DNA of 64,000 bases. Origin: Adiantum capillus-veneris (Eukaryota > Streptophyta > Polypodiopsida > Polypodiales > Pteridaceae). Within the stretch, counting starts at the first letter, position 1, and every line of letters starts with the position of its first letter. The notes beneath the pieces are model-generated. The model searched no databases and was not told the DNA's origin. It worked only from the letters and a program-made list of their open reading frames with translations. Shown piece by piece: positions 10,541 to 20,307 of this stretch. The stretch is from positions 34,556,469-34,620,468 of the forward strand of contig CM043942.1 in the NCBI GenBank assembly GCA_014529385.2. The letters are read 5' to 3'. A program made the position numbers and the translations under genes.

Positions 10541-10808
10541 TATCACCCTAAATGGTGAACCAATGGCTAATTGGATTAGTGGATGCCGTTTAAAGAAGTT
10601 TAATTTGCCACTAACCAATGAATTGCTAGAAACGATGCATTCAACAAAGAAAAGAAAGATAAAATGACAACAGGTTATTGATGAAGGCCAAGAGGAAGCT
10701 TGGCTTCGAGTACTCAAAAGGAAAGCTGCTCTCAAAAATCATCAAATACTTATTCCCACCAACACTCTGGAACTAGATGACCGACTATGGGAATTACAGA
10801 AGGATGCA

Positions 10809-11225
10809 GTGTCAACAGATGATGAATGGTTAGATGGAATGGAACTTTGCATCAAAGTACAACTAAACAATCATAGCACAAATGCATTGATCGATACAGG
10901 AGCTCGAATAAATGCAATCTGTTATTCCACATTCAAGAAAGCAACACATCAGTCTTTGACAGCGGGAATATCGACTATTAAAGGATGCCACAAGAATCCA
11001 ACACCGACACTGGGAGTAGTCAACTTAAATGTGATAGTACATGGATGTCCATGCCCTCATCATTTTGTATGCTTACCAGATGAACACATGAATGAAACAA
11101 TGATTCTTGGAATCTCATGGATGCGGACTTACAAGGTAGTACCAGATTGGGATACCAATCAGCTCAAGCTATCACCTAAAGGCGGACAACTCATTGTTCC
11201 AATTGCACCAAGCAAAGAGGAATGA
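10809..11225 (+). CDS. X1 retropepsin-like domain, downstream of integrase
   Basis: About 139 codons without a stop; the frame is also open for some way upstream, so no true start can be chosen. ALIDTGARINAI (about 10891-10926) is the active-site loop of a retroviral-type aspartic protease. MILGISWM (about 11100-11123) is the usual second motif (ILG plus aromatic). The loop reads DTGA, which fits a working A2-family protease. In Ty3/gypsy elements the protease normally lies between gag and RT; here it follows integrase. The same arrangement is found in X2 on the other strand. Role by homology: cleavage of the polyprotein. Confidence 0.65.
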   Translation: MSTDDEWLDGMELCIKVQLNNHSTNALIDTGARINAICYSTFKKATHQSLTAGISTIKGCHKNPTPTLGVVNLNVIVHGCPCPHHFVCLPDEHMNETMILGISWMRTYKVVPDWDTNQLKLSPKGGQLIVPIAPSKEE

Positions 11226-11303
11226 AAAGGAGGTTACCGATAGAGAAAGCCACGAAGCATTCAATCTTCTACATCCTATAGACAAGAAAATGCTACAAGT
11301 ATC

Positions 11304-11915
11304 ATGCAAGGAGTCAGGAAAATTTGGATACCAAAAGCACAGCTTAAGAACAAGCCGATTCAAATTTGGGTGCCCAAAACTTCATCTACTGTACCAAAGA
11401 CGGTTCCAAGGTTCAAAACACAAAGAGAAGCATCCTCAAGCAGGGAACCTAAAAAAAAATGGAATTGGAAGAAAAAGGAGCACTTATCTTTTTTGCAAAG
11501 TGTAAAACCGACAAAGCAATGGAGGGTCAAGTCTCAAAACAATCAACCACAACATTCTTCCCAAGACAAACCAAGATACCAATGGCGGGTAAAAGCTCAA
11601 GAACCACCATTATTGATACTGATAGCTCAGAAAATTAGAGTGCCAAAGCATCCTGATGGTACAATCAAGCAAAGAGCACACAAGCTACAAGATTTGCTCT
11701 TTGGGAGACAACAAAAGAAAACCTCGACATCAGAAACCCTTGAGTTAATTACTCAAGACCCAACTTTTGCACAACATAATGGTTTGAATTGCATTGATCT
11801 TCAAAGCATGATAGAGACAACCAAGGCTACACATAGACACGATTGTTCAACCCATGCACACAGTCGTCCCAGAGTACGCCATCTAGGAGGGGTGGAAGAG
11901 AAGGGCAATGTTTGA
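11304..11915 (+). CDS. X1 basic, Gln/Lys-rich ORF after the retropepsin domain
   Basis: About 203 codons, overlapping the tail of the retropepsin frame. It is very rich in Lys, Gln, Ser and Pro, with repeated words such as QWRVKSQ and QWRVKAQ, KIRVPKHPDGTIKQRAHKL and a conserved LFGRQQ. X2 has the same protein (34245-34727). I recognise no domain. The composition would suit nucleic-acid binding, but that is inference. Confidence 0.45.
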   Translation: MQGVRKIWIPKAQLKNKPIQIWVPKTSSTVPKTVPRFKTQREASSSREPKKKWNWKKKEHLSFLQSVKPTKQWRVKSQNNQPQHSSQDKPRYQWRVKAQEPPLLILIAQKIRVPKHPDGTIKQRAHKLQDLLFGRQQKKTSTSETLELITQDPTFAQHNGLNCIDLQSMIETTKATHRHDCSTHAHSRPRVRHLGGVEEKGNV

Positions 11916-12936
11916 AAGAGGAAAAAGTTTGATGTTAACGTGTGATTTTTTGCAAAATTATCTAATAATTTCCTTAACAAATCATCAACAGGGAAAATTT
12001 AACTGATAACATCTCCTAGATGAGGGTAAATAGTGTATATACTATCAAAAAATTATCAAAAATTGATATTTTTTGTTATTTTTCATCATTTTTCTTGATA
12101 TTGGGACTTAAAAATGGAGAAATCCACCAAGAAAAAAAAAAGCTATGTTTTTCAATGGATTTTCTTAATTATTGGATTTTCATTGCTTTTTTAGCGCATT
12201 TTGCTATTTTCTTTGATTTTTTCAATAAACATGTCAAAAATTTAATAATAAATAGCAAATGAGCTCAGATGGAGAAACTAAAGATATGTTGATGATCAGA
12301 GGGACAAGGCAGACATGCACAAAAAATTTTAATCTAATCGAGAGATGGAAGCGGGAAGCCTAAATTAGGTTGCTAAGGCCTACTTTCGCAAATTCTTGCA
12401 GAATGGGCTACCAGAATCCGATTGAGGAAATTTTTGAGTGTAACATAGATTTCACGGCCTAGTAGGAATAACAAGGAATTTAAGGAAAAATAGTTTGGGA
12501 AGTCCGAGTATAGATATCCAAGGTAGTCCAAAATCACCTCATTTCCACTAGTTGCCCTTGGAGAAGAGAGCTCTCGACCTTCTTCGCACGCGTTTTTTAG
12601 AGTCCACAGTCGTCCGTTTAGAGCACCGTCTCACACGAGACATGAGGGGTAAGTTCTAAGCTTATCAATGATCAATTCTATATGTCCAGCAAGTCTAGGC
12701 TCAGGGAAAAAACCCTAGAAACCTAGCAGTGCACGAAGTCCTACGACCCAAAATTGACCATAGCGGCCTGTCAGCTCAACCAAATTCAACGAGACTTGAA
12801 CTGTAGCATGCCCCTATATAATAGAACACTTCTATATCATCAAATGACCATTTGGCAGGGGTCGAGGAGGGTCCCAAGTAGAAAATCTAGGTTTCTGCCA
12901 AATACCAGAATTGGATTCTGACTCCACAGATAGCTT
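11916..12936 (+). other. X1 non-coding spacer between the 3' ORFs
   Basis: AT-rich, with no convincing frame. Its first half matches X2 (near 33.9-34.2 kb on the other strand) and its second half matches X2 near 33.27-33.4 kb. About 1.6 kb present in X2 is missing here, with the break near 12930. Confidence 0.6.
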
Positions 12937-13668
12937 GTGGCCGAGGCACTGAAGTTGCCGACTGAAGGAATGACAATGAGTGCCCGAGATAGACAGACAT
13001 CAGGCACATTCACCAAAGAGACTGCTGTTGCTACCACTTTCTTAGGTCTCATCCAAAGACAAGTGGAAGAACCAATACGCCTATACCATCAACACTTCCA
13101 CTTTTTAGCAAAAAGATCACCACGGTACACCACCCCAAACCATGCGGTTGCGAATACCTTCACCCAACTGTTAAAGTCGACAACCAGACAGCCAGTTGAT
13201 CACGCACAATATGTGCTGACAACGCTGAGGGGCACCAAGAAAGAAGGTAGAATCACATTTCTAGATGCACCTAAAGTACTGACAAGAATATCATATCATG
13301 CTATTGGCATGGCCGACAATTTTCCATCATCCCCAGTTCAAAACACATGGGTTGTATATGCGCAACCTTCTCCAAGAACCACACGTTCATCAAAGAGATT
13401 ATATAAGTCACATGAAAAATTGGCAGAAAGCTCTCATGAAGCTCATAGCAGTGAGAGCTTAGACAATGAGGAAAGAAGGGCCATAATTGAAGAAATGAAG
13501 AAGAGAGCTGTAGACACACACCAGGAAGAACCTCAGCAAAAGAAGGCGAGGTTTGAAAGAGAAAAACAAACTTATGAAAGAAGTCGCCAAGCTGCAAGTG
13601 AGGACCCGGAAAGGTGGGTTCCAGCAGAGATAAGGGGACCTAGAACCAAAAAACCTGCAAGGAAATAA
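12937..13668 (+). CDS. X1 accessory ORF, charged protein (N-terminal half)
   Basis: About 243 codons. It has a conserved N-terminal region (TSGTFTKE, LYHQHFHFLAKR, RYTTPNHAVA, HAQYVLTTLRG, ISYHAIGMADN), followed by a long Lys/Glu/Arg-rich, probably helical region. X2 encodes the same protein (31662-31084). It lies between the spacer and the 3' LTR, the place where Athila-type elements carry an env-like ORF, but I see no signal peptide or membrane span, so it is not env-like. No family recognised. The first codons used in X2 (32105-31842) are missing here because of the spacer deletion. Confidence 0.5.
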   Translation: MAEALKLPTEGMTMSARDRQTSGTFTKETAVATTFLGLIQRQVEEPIRLYHQHFHFLAKRSPRYTTPNHAVANTFTQLLKSTTRQPVDHAQYVLTTLRGTKKEGRITFLDAPKVLTRISYHAIGMADNFPSSPVQNTWVVYAQPSPRTTRSSKRLYKSHEKLAESSHEAHSSESLDNEERRAIIEEMKKRAVDTHQEEPQQKKARFEREKQTYERSRQAASEDPERWVPAEIRGPRTKKPARK

Positions 13669-15178
13669 GCAGAGGACCCCACAAAATTTCTTGAGCGCAT
13701 GACGCAGAGGCAGATGCCCTAAAGTTAAAAGAAGCTCAAGAAGCTAAAAAGAAAGCAAGGGAAGAAGCGGCCGAACAACAAAGACAAGAGGAGGCTACGG
13801 AACAAAGCGAGACACATCACGACCAAGGGGAGATGTCTCCAAATCCCACCTACCCACTACGGAGCAGGCAGACCATCCAATGCCAAGTTCGAGCCCATCA
13901 CCCACAGATAAACACAAGGAGGGTGAGGAAGCCAAAGAAAAAGATCATGAAAACTAGGAACAGGTAGCAGCAAGTTTTGAACAACCAAAACCAATAGAAA
14001 AAACTGAGGTACGACCACCCAACAAGAAATAGCTAAGGTATCCACAAAGCCTGAAGCAGCAGAATCCACTAAAGCAACCGCAACGCCTCAAGGAGAAGTA
14101 GAACCCTCGTCGCAACCACAAGCAACCACAAAAGGGCTTGAAGGAAATGAGGATTTTTAAGTACCACTGAATGAGGCTGAGCAAGTGCCCATGGTCCAGT
14201 TTTCTAAAGCTGAGAAAGATGCACTCAAATAGCAGATTTCCCAGGAAACATATGCCGAATGGAAAGAAGCGATGGATTAAGAGTTGAGAGTTCTCCACTC
14301 AGTCGATGTCACTCAAATCACTCCTAACCAAATCAATGCACAGTGGCATCAGCAATCATTACCATACCCTTTGATCAAAGTAGAGCTACTATAGGTAAAA
14401 GAGAGATTATACAGAGATATGCAGCTAGAAGGCTCAAATCCTGTCCACCCCAAGTGGAGAAAGAGCTGGCTAAACAAGAATCCAAGATATTTGATTCTAT
14501 TCACAAGAGCACCTGCCGCACTACAGAGAGACCCAATATTTTGTCCTGTACTAAGGGTAAGGACATGGAAAGCATATGAAGCACTGAGAAACAAGTGGCC
14601 TACATGGCTTACTATCCACGATTGCCAGCTCCAGAGCAAGGAGCGACAACGGAGGAATACATGGTGAAAACCCTAACAACACCATGACTTTCTTCAAAAG
14701 ACTTCCTGACCTCTCATGTGCCATGTTATATAAGATTTGCAGAATGCTACTCACATGTATTCAAGATTTTCACGAGCCAGAGCAAGCAGGAGCTCCATTG
14801 ATGTATTTCCTCGAAGGCAAAAAGGATCTTTGCTATGACTTAAGTGGCCAGGCTTCCGAAGAAGTCCTTTACGGCTTCTACGTCTGATCCATGTTTTTGC
14901 CCTCTAGCAATATGTTGGCGTTTGAGGAAGCATTTTATACAGGTTTCTTCACCTGGCGAATGAAGATATTTGGGCCAGTGATAAGCAACCTTACATCTAG
15001 ATTTGCTGGCTACTCAGCCATTGAGCTTAAAAACAGAGTCACCATGCAGTTCTTGCAGGTTCCTGACAAAGAGAGAAGAATCAGATATGAGAAAGAATTA
15101 AACACGCTTAAGGACCGCCTTGCCAGCTGTGAACCCAAAGACTACAATCTCGAAGCTGTGTCAAGGAATGACTTAGTC
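13669..15178 (+). pseudogene. X1 accessory ORF, decayed C-terminal part
   Basis: The charged region runs on through several frames with stops (for example near 14158, 14230, 14280 and 14392). Conserved words shared with X2 are HQQSLPYPLIKVELL, WLNKNPRYLILFTRAPAAL, FFKRLPDLSC and the final stretch before the polypurine tract. The original protein was probably well over 600 residues long. Function unknown. Confidence 0.55.
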
Positions 15179-15190
15179 GAGGAGGGGGGG
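15179..15190 (+). promoter_or_regulatory. Polypurine tract of X1
   Basis: GAGGAGGGGGGG directly before the LTR start. X2 has the same tract (28480-28493 on the other strand). It would prime plus-strand DNA synthesis. Confidence 0.75.
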
Positions 15191-15192
15191 AA

Positions 15193-16155
15193 TGCTAGTA
15201 GCAAACTAATTATGATAACTCGGATAACATTTTTTGGAGCTTTCATTGTAAAAACACTTATTATTTTAATGAATCGAGAATATTGTAACTCCTACTTTCC
15301 AGATAAACAGTGTAATTGATGATCCGGGGCTACAAGCTTCCAGATTTTATCAACCTGTCTTTAGTTAGAGCTCCCAGATTATTAGTTTTGACCACAAAAA
15401 CTTTGGCTAAGGTATAAAAGCCAATTTTTGTAAGTTTTTCATAAGTTTTGGATGATAGAAACACAACGTGAGTTAATGACGCTCACTTCTCTCCTTCTCG
15501 TGCTTCCTACTCCCTTCCCAATTGTCTAATTGCAGTGCAGTCTGTTGTGTTGCAACCGTAGGTAAGAGCTCTACGCATTGACGTAAGCATTTCATGGTAA
15601 TCCATAGATTTTGGCATCGCCAACCCACAACCCAATTTCATCAAAAGGAGAAATTCAAGCTTCAAAATTATAAAATAAGTATAGGCGGGGTATTGGGGCA
15701 TCATTGCTAAGCATTTAGATGCATTCTCGGTCGAAAACGACTAGGTCAAAATCTCACTAATGTTACTAATCATGATTTTTGCACTTTGTGCTTAGGTCTT
15801 ATAAACATGTCCTAGAAGTTTGGTAATGTTTGGATGTCGTTTGATGCTGTAATTAACAGGTGTGATTTATTTGCCGATGAGCGATTAGCTTTTAATGATT
15901 TCTGTCATTTGAGTGTAGCTTAAGTTAGATGCGAGTTGTTTGTTGTATTCAAAGAGATTGACAACCTCTTGTATCCTCTATGCACTAGTCGAGTGAGCTT
16001 CATCCCATGGATTGACAATTATATTTGTGGTTCTCGCTACGTCTGCAATGCGATAGGAGTGAGGTTAGACACCCGTCCTACAAAGATATAAGTAGGGGAA
16101 GAGAGAAAGGGGGAGGTAGAGAGAGGGTTAGGGGAGAAAGAGAGAGAGATTGGGT

Positions 16156-16156
<1 letters not shown>
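15193..16156 (+). mobile_element. 3' LTR of X1 (right limit uncertain)
   Basis: It starts TGCTAGTAGC after the polypurine tract. It aligns along most of its length with the X2 LTR; shared words include GGTATAAAAGCC, CGTAGGTAAGAGC and GGCGGGGTATTGGGGC. Both copies run into a GA array at the same place, after which the two flanks differ. I could not find the CA end, so the LTR may include the array. Confidence 0.7.
15409..15415 (+). promoter_or_regulatory. TATA box of the X1 LTR
   Basis: TATAAAA in AAGGTATAAAAGCC, identical in X2. Downstream, CGTAG/GTAAGAGC looks like a splice donor in the leader and is also identical in both copies. Confidence 0.55.

Positions 16157-16247
<91 letters not shown>
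16157..16247. repeat. GA microsatellite at the X1 LTR edge
   Basis: About 45 AG units, the longest in the window. The matching place in X2 also has a long array (27511-27587). Confidence 0.97.
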
Positions 16248-16250
<3 letters not shown>

Positions 16251-16629
16251 TAAGATGGGAGAATGAAATAGATAAGATGGCCGCGTAAATTTGAGTAAGG
16301 ATGGAAAACTTTGAATTGTCTATTAATATACCTTTGTGGATACCAAATTCTATATAGCTATAAGACTTCCTCTTCATCATGCAAGGTCAGTTTGTTTTGA
16401 AATACATTATGTGACTGACCAATATTCCTTGGTTGTCCTGTTAGATTTGTAATGGTTAATCCTAGAGACTTTTGAGGTTATAGTACTAGTAAAATGTTTG
16501 CTATCTTGTCTACCCCTAAGGGAGATATTCAAACACAAGTGAAAGATGGTGTGACATTTGGGGACCAGTTTAAGCCTAGCTTGTCTACAGGATTCTGCTG
16601 GTAGCAAACAAGGCTACAACCTTGCTATT

Positions 16630-18720
16630 ATCAGGCAAAGTAAGTGCGATGGACGTCTTATCTGCAAAAATAGTACATGCCCAATCAAAGCAATAAATGG
16701 ATGCGCAAATGAGATATCTTGAACTGGAAAGTTGATGACATCAATTTTGTCCGTAAGCATGCTAAGCTCAACAAATGGAACTTTGAGGTGCTTCCATTGT
16801 GGATGGAGTCCAGTGCTTCTTTGAGAATTCCCTTGCACTATTTATTACTTTCTCACTAAGAACAGCTAGACCAATTTGTTCACTCATCTAGGAAGTCATA
16901 CCATCTAGTTGCAAAGGGTGTGTTGCGATGGGCAAGCTAACTAGAGAGCTAGTGTCGCATGTGGTGTTTGAAACACCTAAAATTGGTCCCAAGAATTTAC
17001 AACTTAATCTCGCAAAGCAAATGGTGATGGGAGCAATTGTTCAAGAAAACAAAGAACCCCTTAATAACAGCAAGCTACTCTCTATTTTGGAGGAGATGCG
17101 ACCACTAATCCATAGTCAAAGGTGATATTGTATCGTACCTAAGATCAGCTTCCACGGAAACTAACGATCAAATGATGCTTTTATTTTCAGGTTTAAGCAC
17201 ATGATGAGAGAGGCAACTGTTACAAGGCTTGGATTTGGCACTGAGTCTCAGTTTCTTAGGCTGAAGAACACATGCGGGTATAAGTTTTTTTCATGGAATT
17301 TTGTGTTGATGACAATGCCCTAATCCAAATTAATAAAAGGTACTACCTGTTCAAAATGTTAGCTAATGAACCAGGGTTTGTATCGATCTGGTCAATAGAA
17401 TGCAACAATATGGGAATGGAGACTTGAGAAGAAGCTGGATTTGCTTTGATCACGTGTGGAGGGTTGTGGGTTGGATCCCGGATAAATCTTTCCTACTCAA
17501 TCTTCGAATCTTTTCTCGTTCTTTTATACTTTGCATTGAACAACCTTGTAGCTATGCAAAACTCACAAAATGCAAACAATTGCTATATGTGATAAGAAAG
17601 AAGAAGACACACATGCACAAATCATGTTCTAAGAGATGATGGATGCTATGTTGTTGGATAACAGAAGCTGTCTAGCTGATTTTAGAGAATTCATGGGCCA
17701 ATTAGGTCAGAGCAAATTAGAAATCAATTTGCATGGTATCTAATAGAGGTCCTCACAATGTTATGGAGGGAAGAGAGCACTCATGCTTGTTCCAGTGGGA
17801 GAAAATATTACAAATTCACACGAATCAATATATGCACAAGAATTTCTAGGATGAGCACAAGAGTATGTGTAAATTGGTGTTGCGCAAGGAGTGTAGAAAA
17901 AGCGACTAGCTTGTACAAAGACATATGAGCTTGATGGGCATTTGGCAAAGTATTGGGCTGTAATATATCACAAATAGATTGCTGGCTAAGTTGGTGGCAT
18001 GTTCGGTACCCTCATTGGAGGAAAATTTTTGTTGGGGTAAACATTGCCAAGACATATTCTGGGTAGAGTTCATTATAGGTAGCATGTATTGTCACTGAAA
18101 ACAAATGTGTTGCAGGAAGTAGATGATTTTGCATTCCTCCTAAAATGAACCTGGCAAAAAGCAAGCCCATGAGTTGGTTGGTAGGGGAAGGCAACAAAGA
18201 AATGTTGACCTTGTATGATGCTTACGTGTCTGATCTATATCATACACCTTGCTTGAAATCATGAAGATACTTGCCTTTGTAGAGGGAAATATCATGGGGT
18301 TGGACCATCTACTAAAAAGTTGGCTCATCAGTCAGAACAAGGACAAGCACCCACACCAATCGTTGTTGAAAGATAGATTGAGGATCACTTTAGATGTACA
18401 CTTCTCTTTCAACAACCATCAATAGAAGGAGATAATATTTCAGTATCTAGGAAGAAAAAATAGAAAGGGCATGCCAGGTGTGAAGAAGGAAATGCATCCG
18501 CGAGATTTTGACACAAAACATTCCATGTAATCGAGGAGGTGTCCAAGCAGCTAGCAGGGCGGACACTCAGGAAGACAATGAGCAAGAGGGTGGACTGGTG
18601 GAAGAGGAGACTAAATCCACAAGACAATGTGGACATTTTTCCATGTACCAAAGGGAAATAGATTTCAATGACATGGGTGGTTGGATCCTAGAGCTAGAAA
18701 ATGAAAAAAAAACATAAAAA
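16630..18720 (+). pseudogene. SWIM/MULE-type transposase relic, copy alpha
   Basis: No long frame is left. The pieces line up in order with copy beta (23362-27391): KLLSILEEMRPLI here against QLYAIAEELGPLV, and MNLAKSKPMSWLVGEG (about 18150) against TNLAESKHGSWLAGEG, followed by LYDAYVSDL against LYDACTTDL. The identification rests on that match, because the SWIM motif itself is not seen in this copy. The 16248-16630 stretch before it shows no clear content. Many stops; no terminal inverted repeats found. Confidence 0.5.
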
Positions 18721-18857
18721 ACACTATTGCAAGCGCTTCTTCACCTTTTGGAGTATCAAAACTTGGCAAAGTAGGAAAAATATTATGCATGGTAATACTT
18801 CAAAGGCTCAATTTATGTGGTTTTTCAATGCTAGTGTGGATCACGCGTGGCAAATTT

Positions 18858-19216
18858 GTAACACAATCACTTAGTGCCAATGGCCAGTGGAGCAAGGAAA
18901 AAACTTGATGGTGTTGGAATCAGGGTTGCAAGAAAACACACACAGCTTGGAGAAGACGAAGGAAGCTCAAGGCACACAAGAGAGAGTGTATTACTTAGTG
19001 TTCAATGAAGAGATAGATAGCCCTAGAGTGATGGGCGTATATACAATGCACGGGGGAAAAAACCTCCTAAAAAAGAGGGAGAAAAGAGATAGATAGCCCT
19101 AGAGTGATGGGCACATATACGATGCACGGGGGAAAAAACCTCCTAAAAAAGAGGGCAAAATTCCCCAGTGGTCCTAATGTGTTCACACACATCACTACCA
19201 CATGTACATGGTAACA
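18858..19216 (-). mobile_element. 3' LTR of copia fragment F
   Basis: On the minus strand it starts TGTTACC just after a polypurine tract (AGGGGGGA, about 19219-19226) and ends TGTTACA, about 359 bases, a normal size for Ty1/copia. It holds a tandem duplication. The 5' LTR is absent, so no target duplication can be tested. Confidence 0.6.
19011..19160. repeat. Tandem duplication of 75 bp within the copia LTR
   Basis: Two copies (about 19011-19085 and 19086-19160) both read GATAGATAGCCCTAGAGTG, then ATGCACGGGGGAAAAAACC and CTCCTAAAAAAGAGGG, with only a few changes. Confidence 0.9.
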
Positions 19217-19259
19217 AATCCCCCCTGGAGTGATGCAGTGAACAAGAGCTGGCACATGA

Positions 19260-20283
19260 GTAAAGGGAAGAGCCATGCCCTGAGGATATGATCAGTCCAC
19301 AAAGGGGAGAAGCCCAAAGCTTTGCAGAAAGCTTTGGGCTTCTCAGGAGACAATGCCTTTGTGAAAAGATCTACAAGGTTGTCCTGTATTGGCCCATAAG
19401 CCAAGTTGATCTCTCTTGTTGAGAGTTTCTCCCTGACATAGTGGTGGTAGTGCACCTCAATGTGCTTTGTGCGAGCATGAAAAACTGGGTTCCTCGCAAT
19501 TGCCAATGTGCTCTGACTGTCAATGTAGATAGTGTTGGTAGTGTCATGTCCAACACCCAAATCATTCATAAGGCATCTGAGCCATACACACTCAATCGTA
19601 GTTGTGAAGACTGCCTTGTACTCAGCCTCACAACTAGAAGTGGCCACAATAGGTTGCTTCTTGCTCAACCATGATATATAGGAACTACCAAGCATGAAAC
19701 AAAAACCACTTGTGGATACTCGCGTGTCAAAACAACTAGCCTAATCTGAGTCCAAAAAAGCATGTAAGTCTGGCGACAATGATCCCCCCTTGGGATAAAA
19801 CAAGCCAAGATGTAAAGTGCCACTAAGGTAGCAAAAAATCCTCTTGAAAACCTGCCAATGCTTAGACCCTCGGCTATGCATAAATTTGCTGACCTGTGAG
19901 ACTGCAAACTAAATATCCGGCCTCGTGTTGCATACATAAATGAGTCATCCAACATCAGTTTGGTAAAGAGTGACATCTGCAGGATCACCAACATCATGAA
20001 GACTCAATTTCAAACATGTTTCCATGGGAGTGGCAATAGGTTTGCACTCCTCAAGTCCAAACTTACATAACAATGTCTCTATATAACTTTTCTGACACAA
20101 GGCAATACCACCAGCACACTGCTTAAACTGTATACGCAAGTAATGATGCAACAATCCTAAATCTTTCATCTTGAAAGTAGCATTCAAATCAGCCTGAAAT
20201 TCAGCAATATGTCTCTCATTTGGTCCATTGATCAACAAATCATCTACATAAAAAACCACAATGCCACCGAGAACAAGATTAGT
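19260..20283 (-). pseudogene. Ty1/copia reverse transcriptase and RNase H fragment F
   Basis: Reading leftwards: VVFYVDDLLING, the RT catalytic block (about 20230-20262), then KDLGLLHHYL and ATPMETCLKLS from the RT C-terminus, then RNase H (SWLSKKQPIVATSSCEAEY, HIEVHYHHYVRE). Gag, protease, integrase and the first half of RT are missing; the fragment starts near 20283. Frameshifts lie near 19680 and 19960. It sits just downstream of the broken multi-exon gene, on the same strand. Confidence 0.8.
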
Positions 20284-20307
20284 GTATCCTACTACATTCT
20301 TAATTTG

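Larger units (their letters stand above)
4063..16247 (+). mobile_element. Ty3/gypsy element X, copy 1 (X1), 5'-truncated
   Basis: Order: decayed ORF, RT, RNase H (split by a solo LTR at 5882-8866), integrase with two zinc domains, retropepsin-like domain, basic ORF, spacer, charged accessory ORF, polypurine tract and 3' LTR. RT motifs (WVSPIVVVPKK, FLDGFLGYNQ, MPFGLTNAP) resemble the Tat/Athila side of plant Ty3 elements and there is no chromodomain. No 5' LTR or primer site is visible. The right limit is set at the end of the GA array and may be a few bases off. Copy X2 on the opposite strand confirms the layout downstream of RNase H. Confidence 0.75.

Noticed and set aside
16078-16380. Arg-Glu and Leu-Ser repeat ORFs across the GA array
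   Set aside because: Translation of a dinucleotide repeat; the same applies at 2091-2306.
18409-18651. Minus-strand ORF with a hydrophobic start
   Set aside because: Lies over the transposase alpha relic, whose plus-strand blocks match copy beta; no support for a minus-strand gene.
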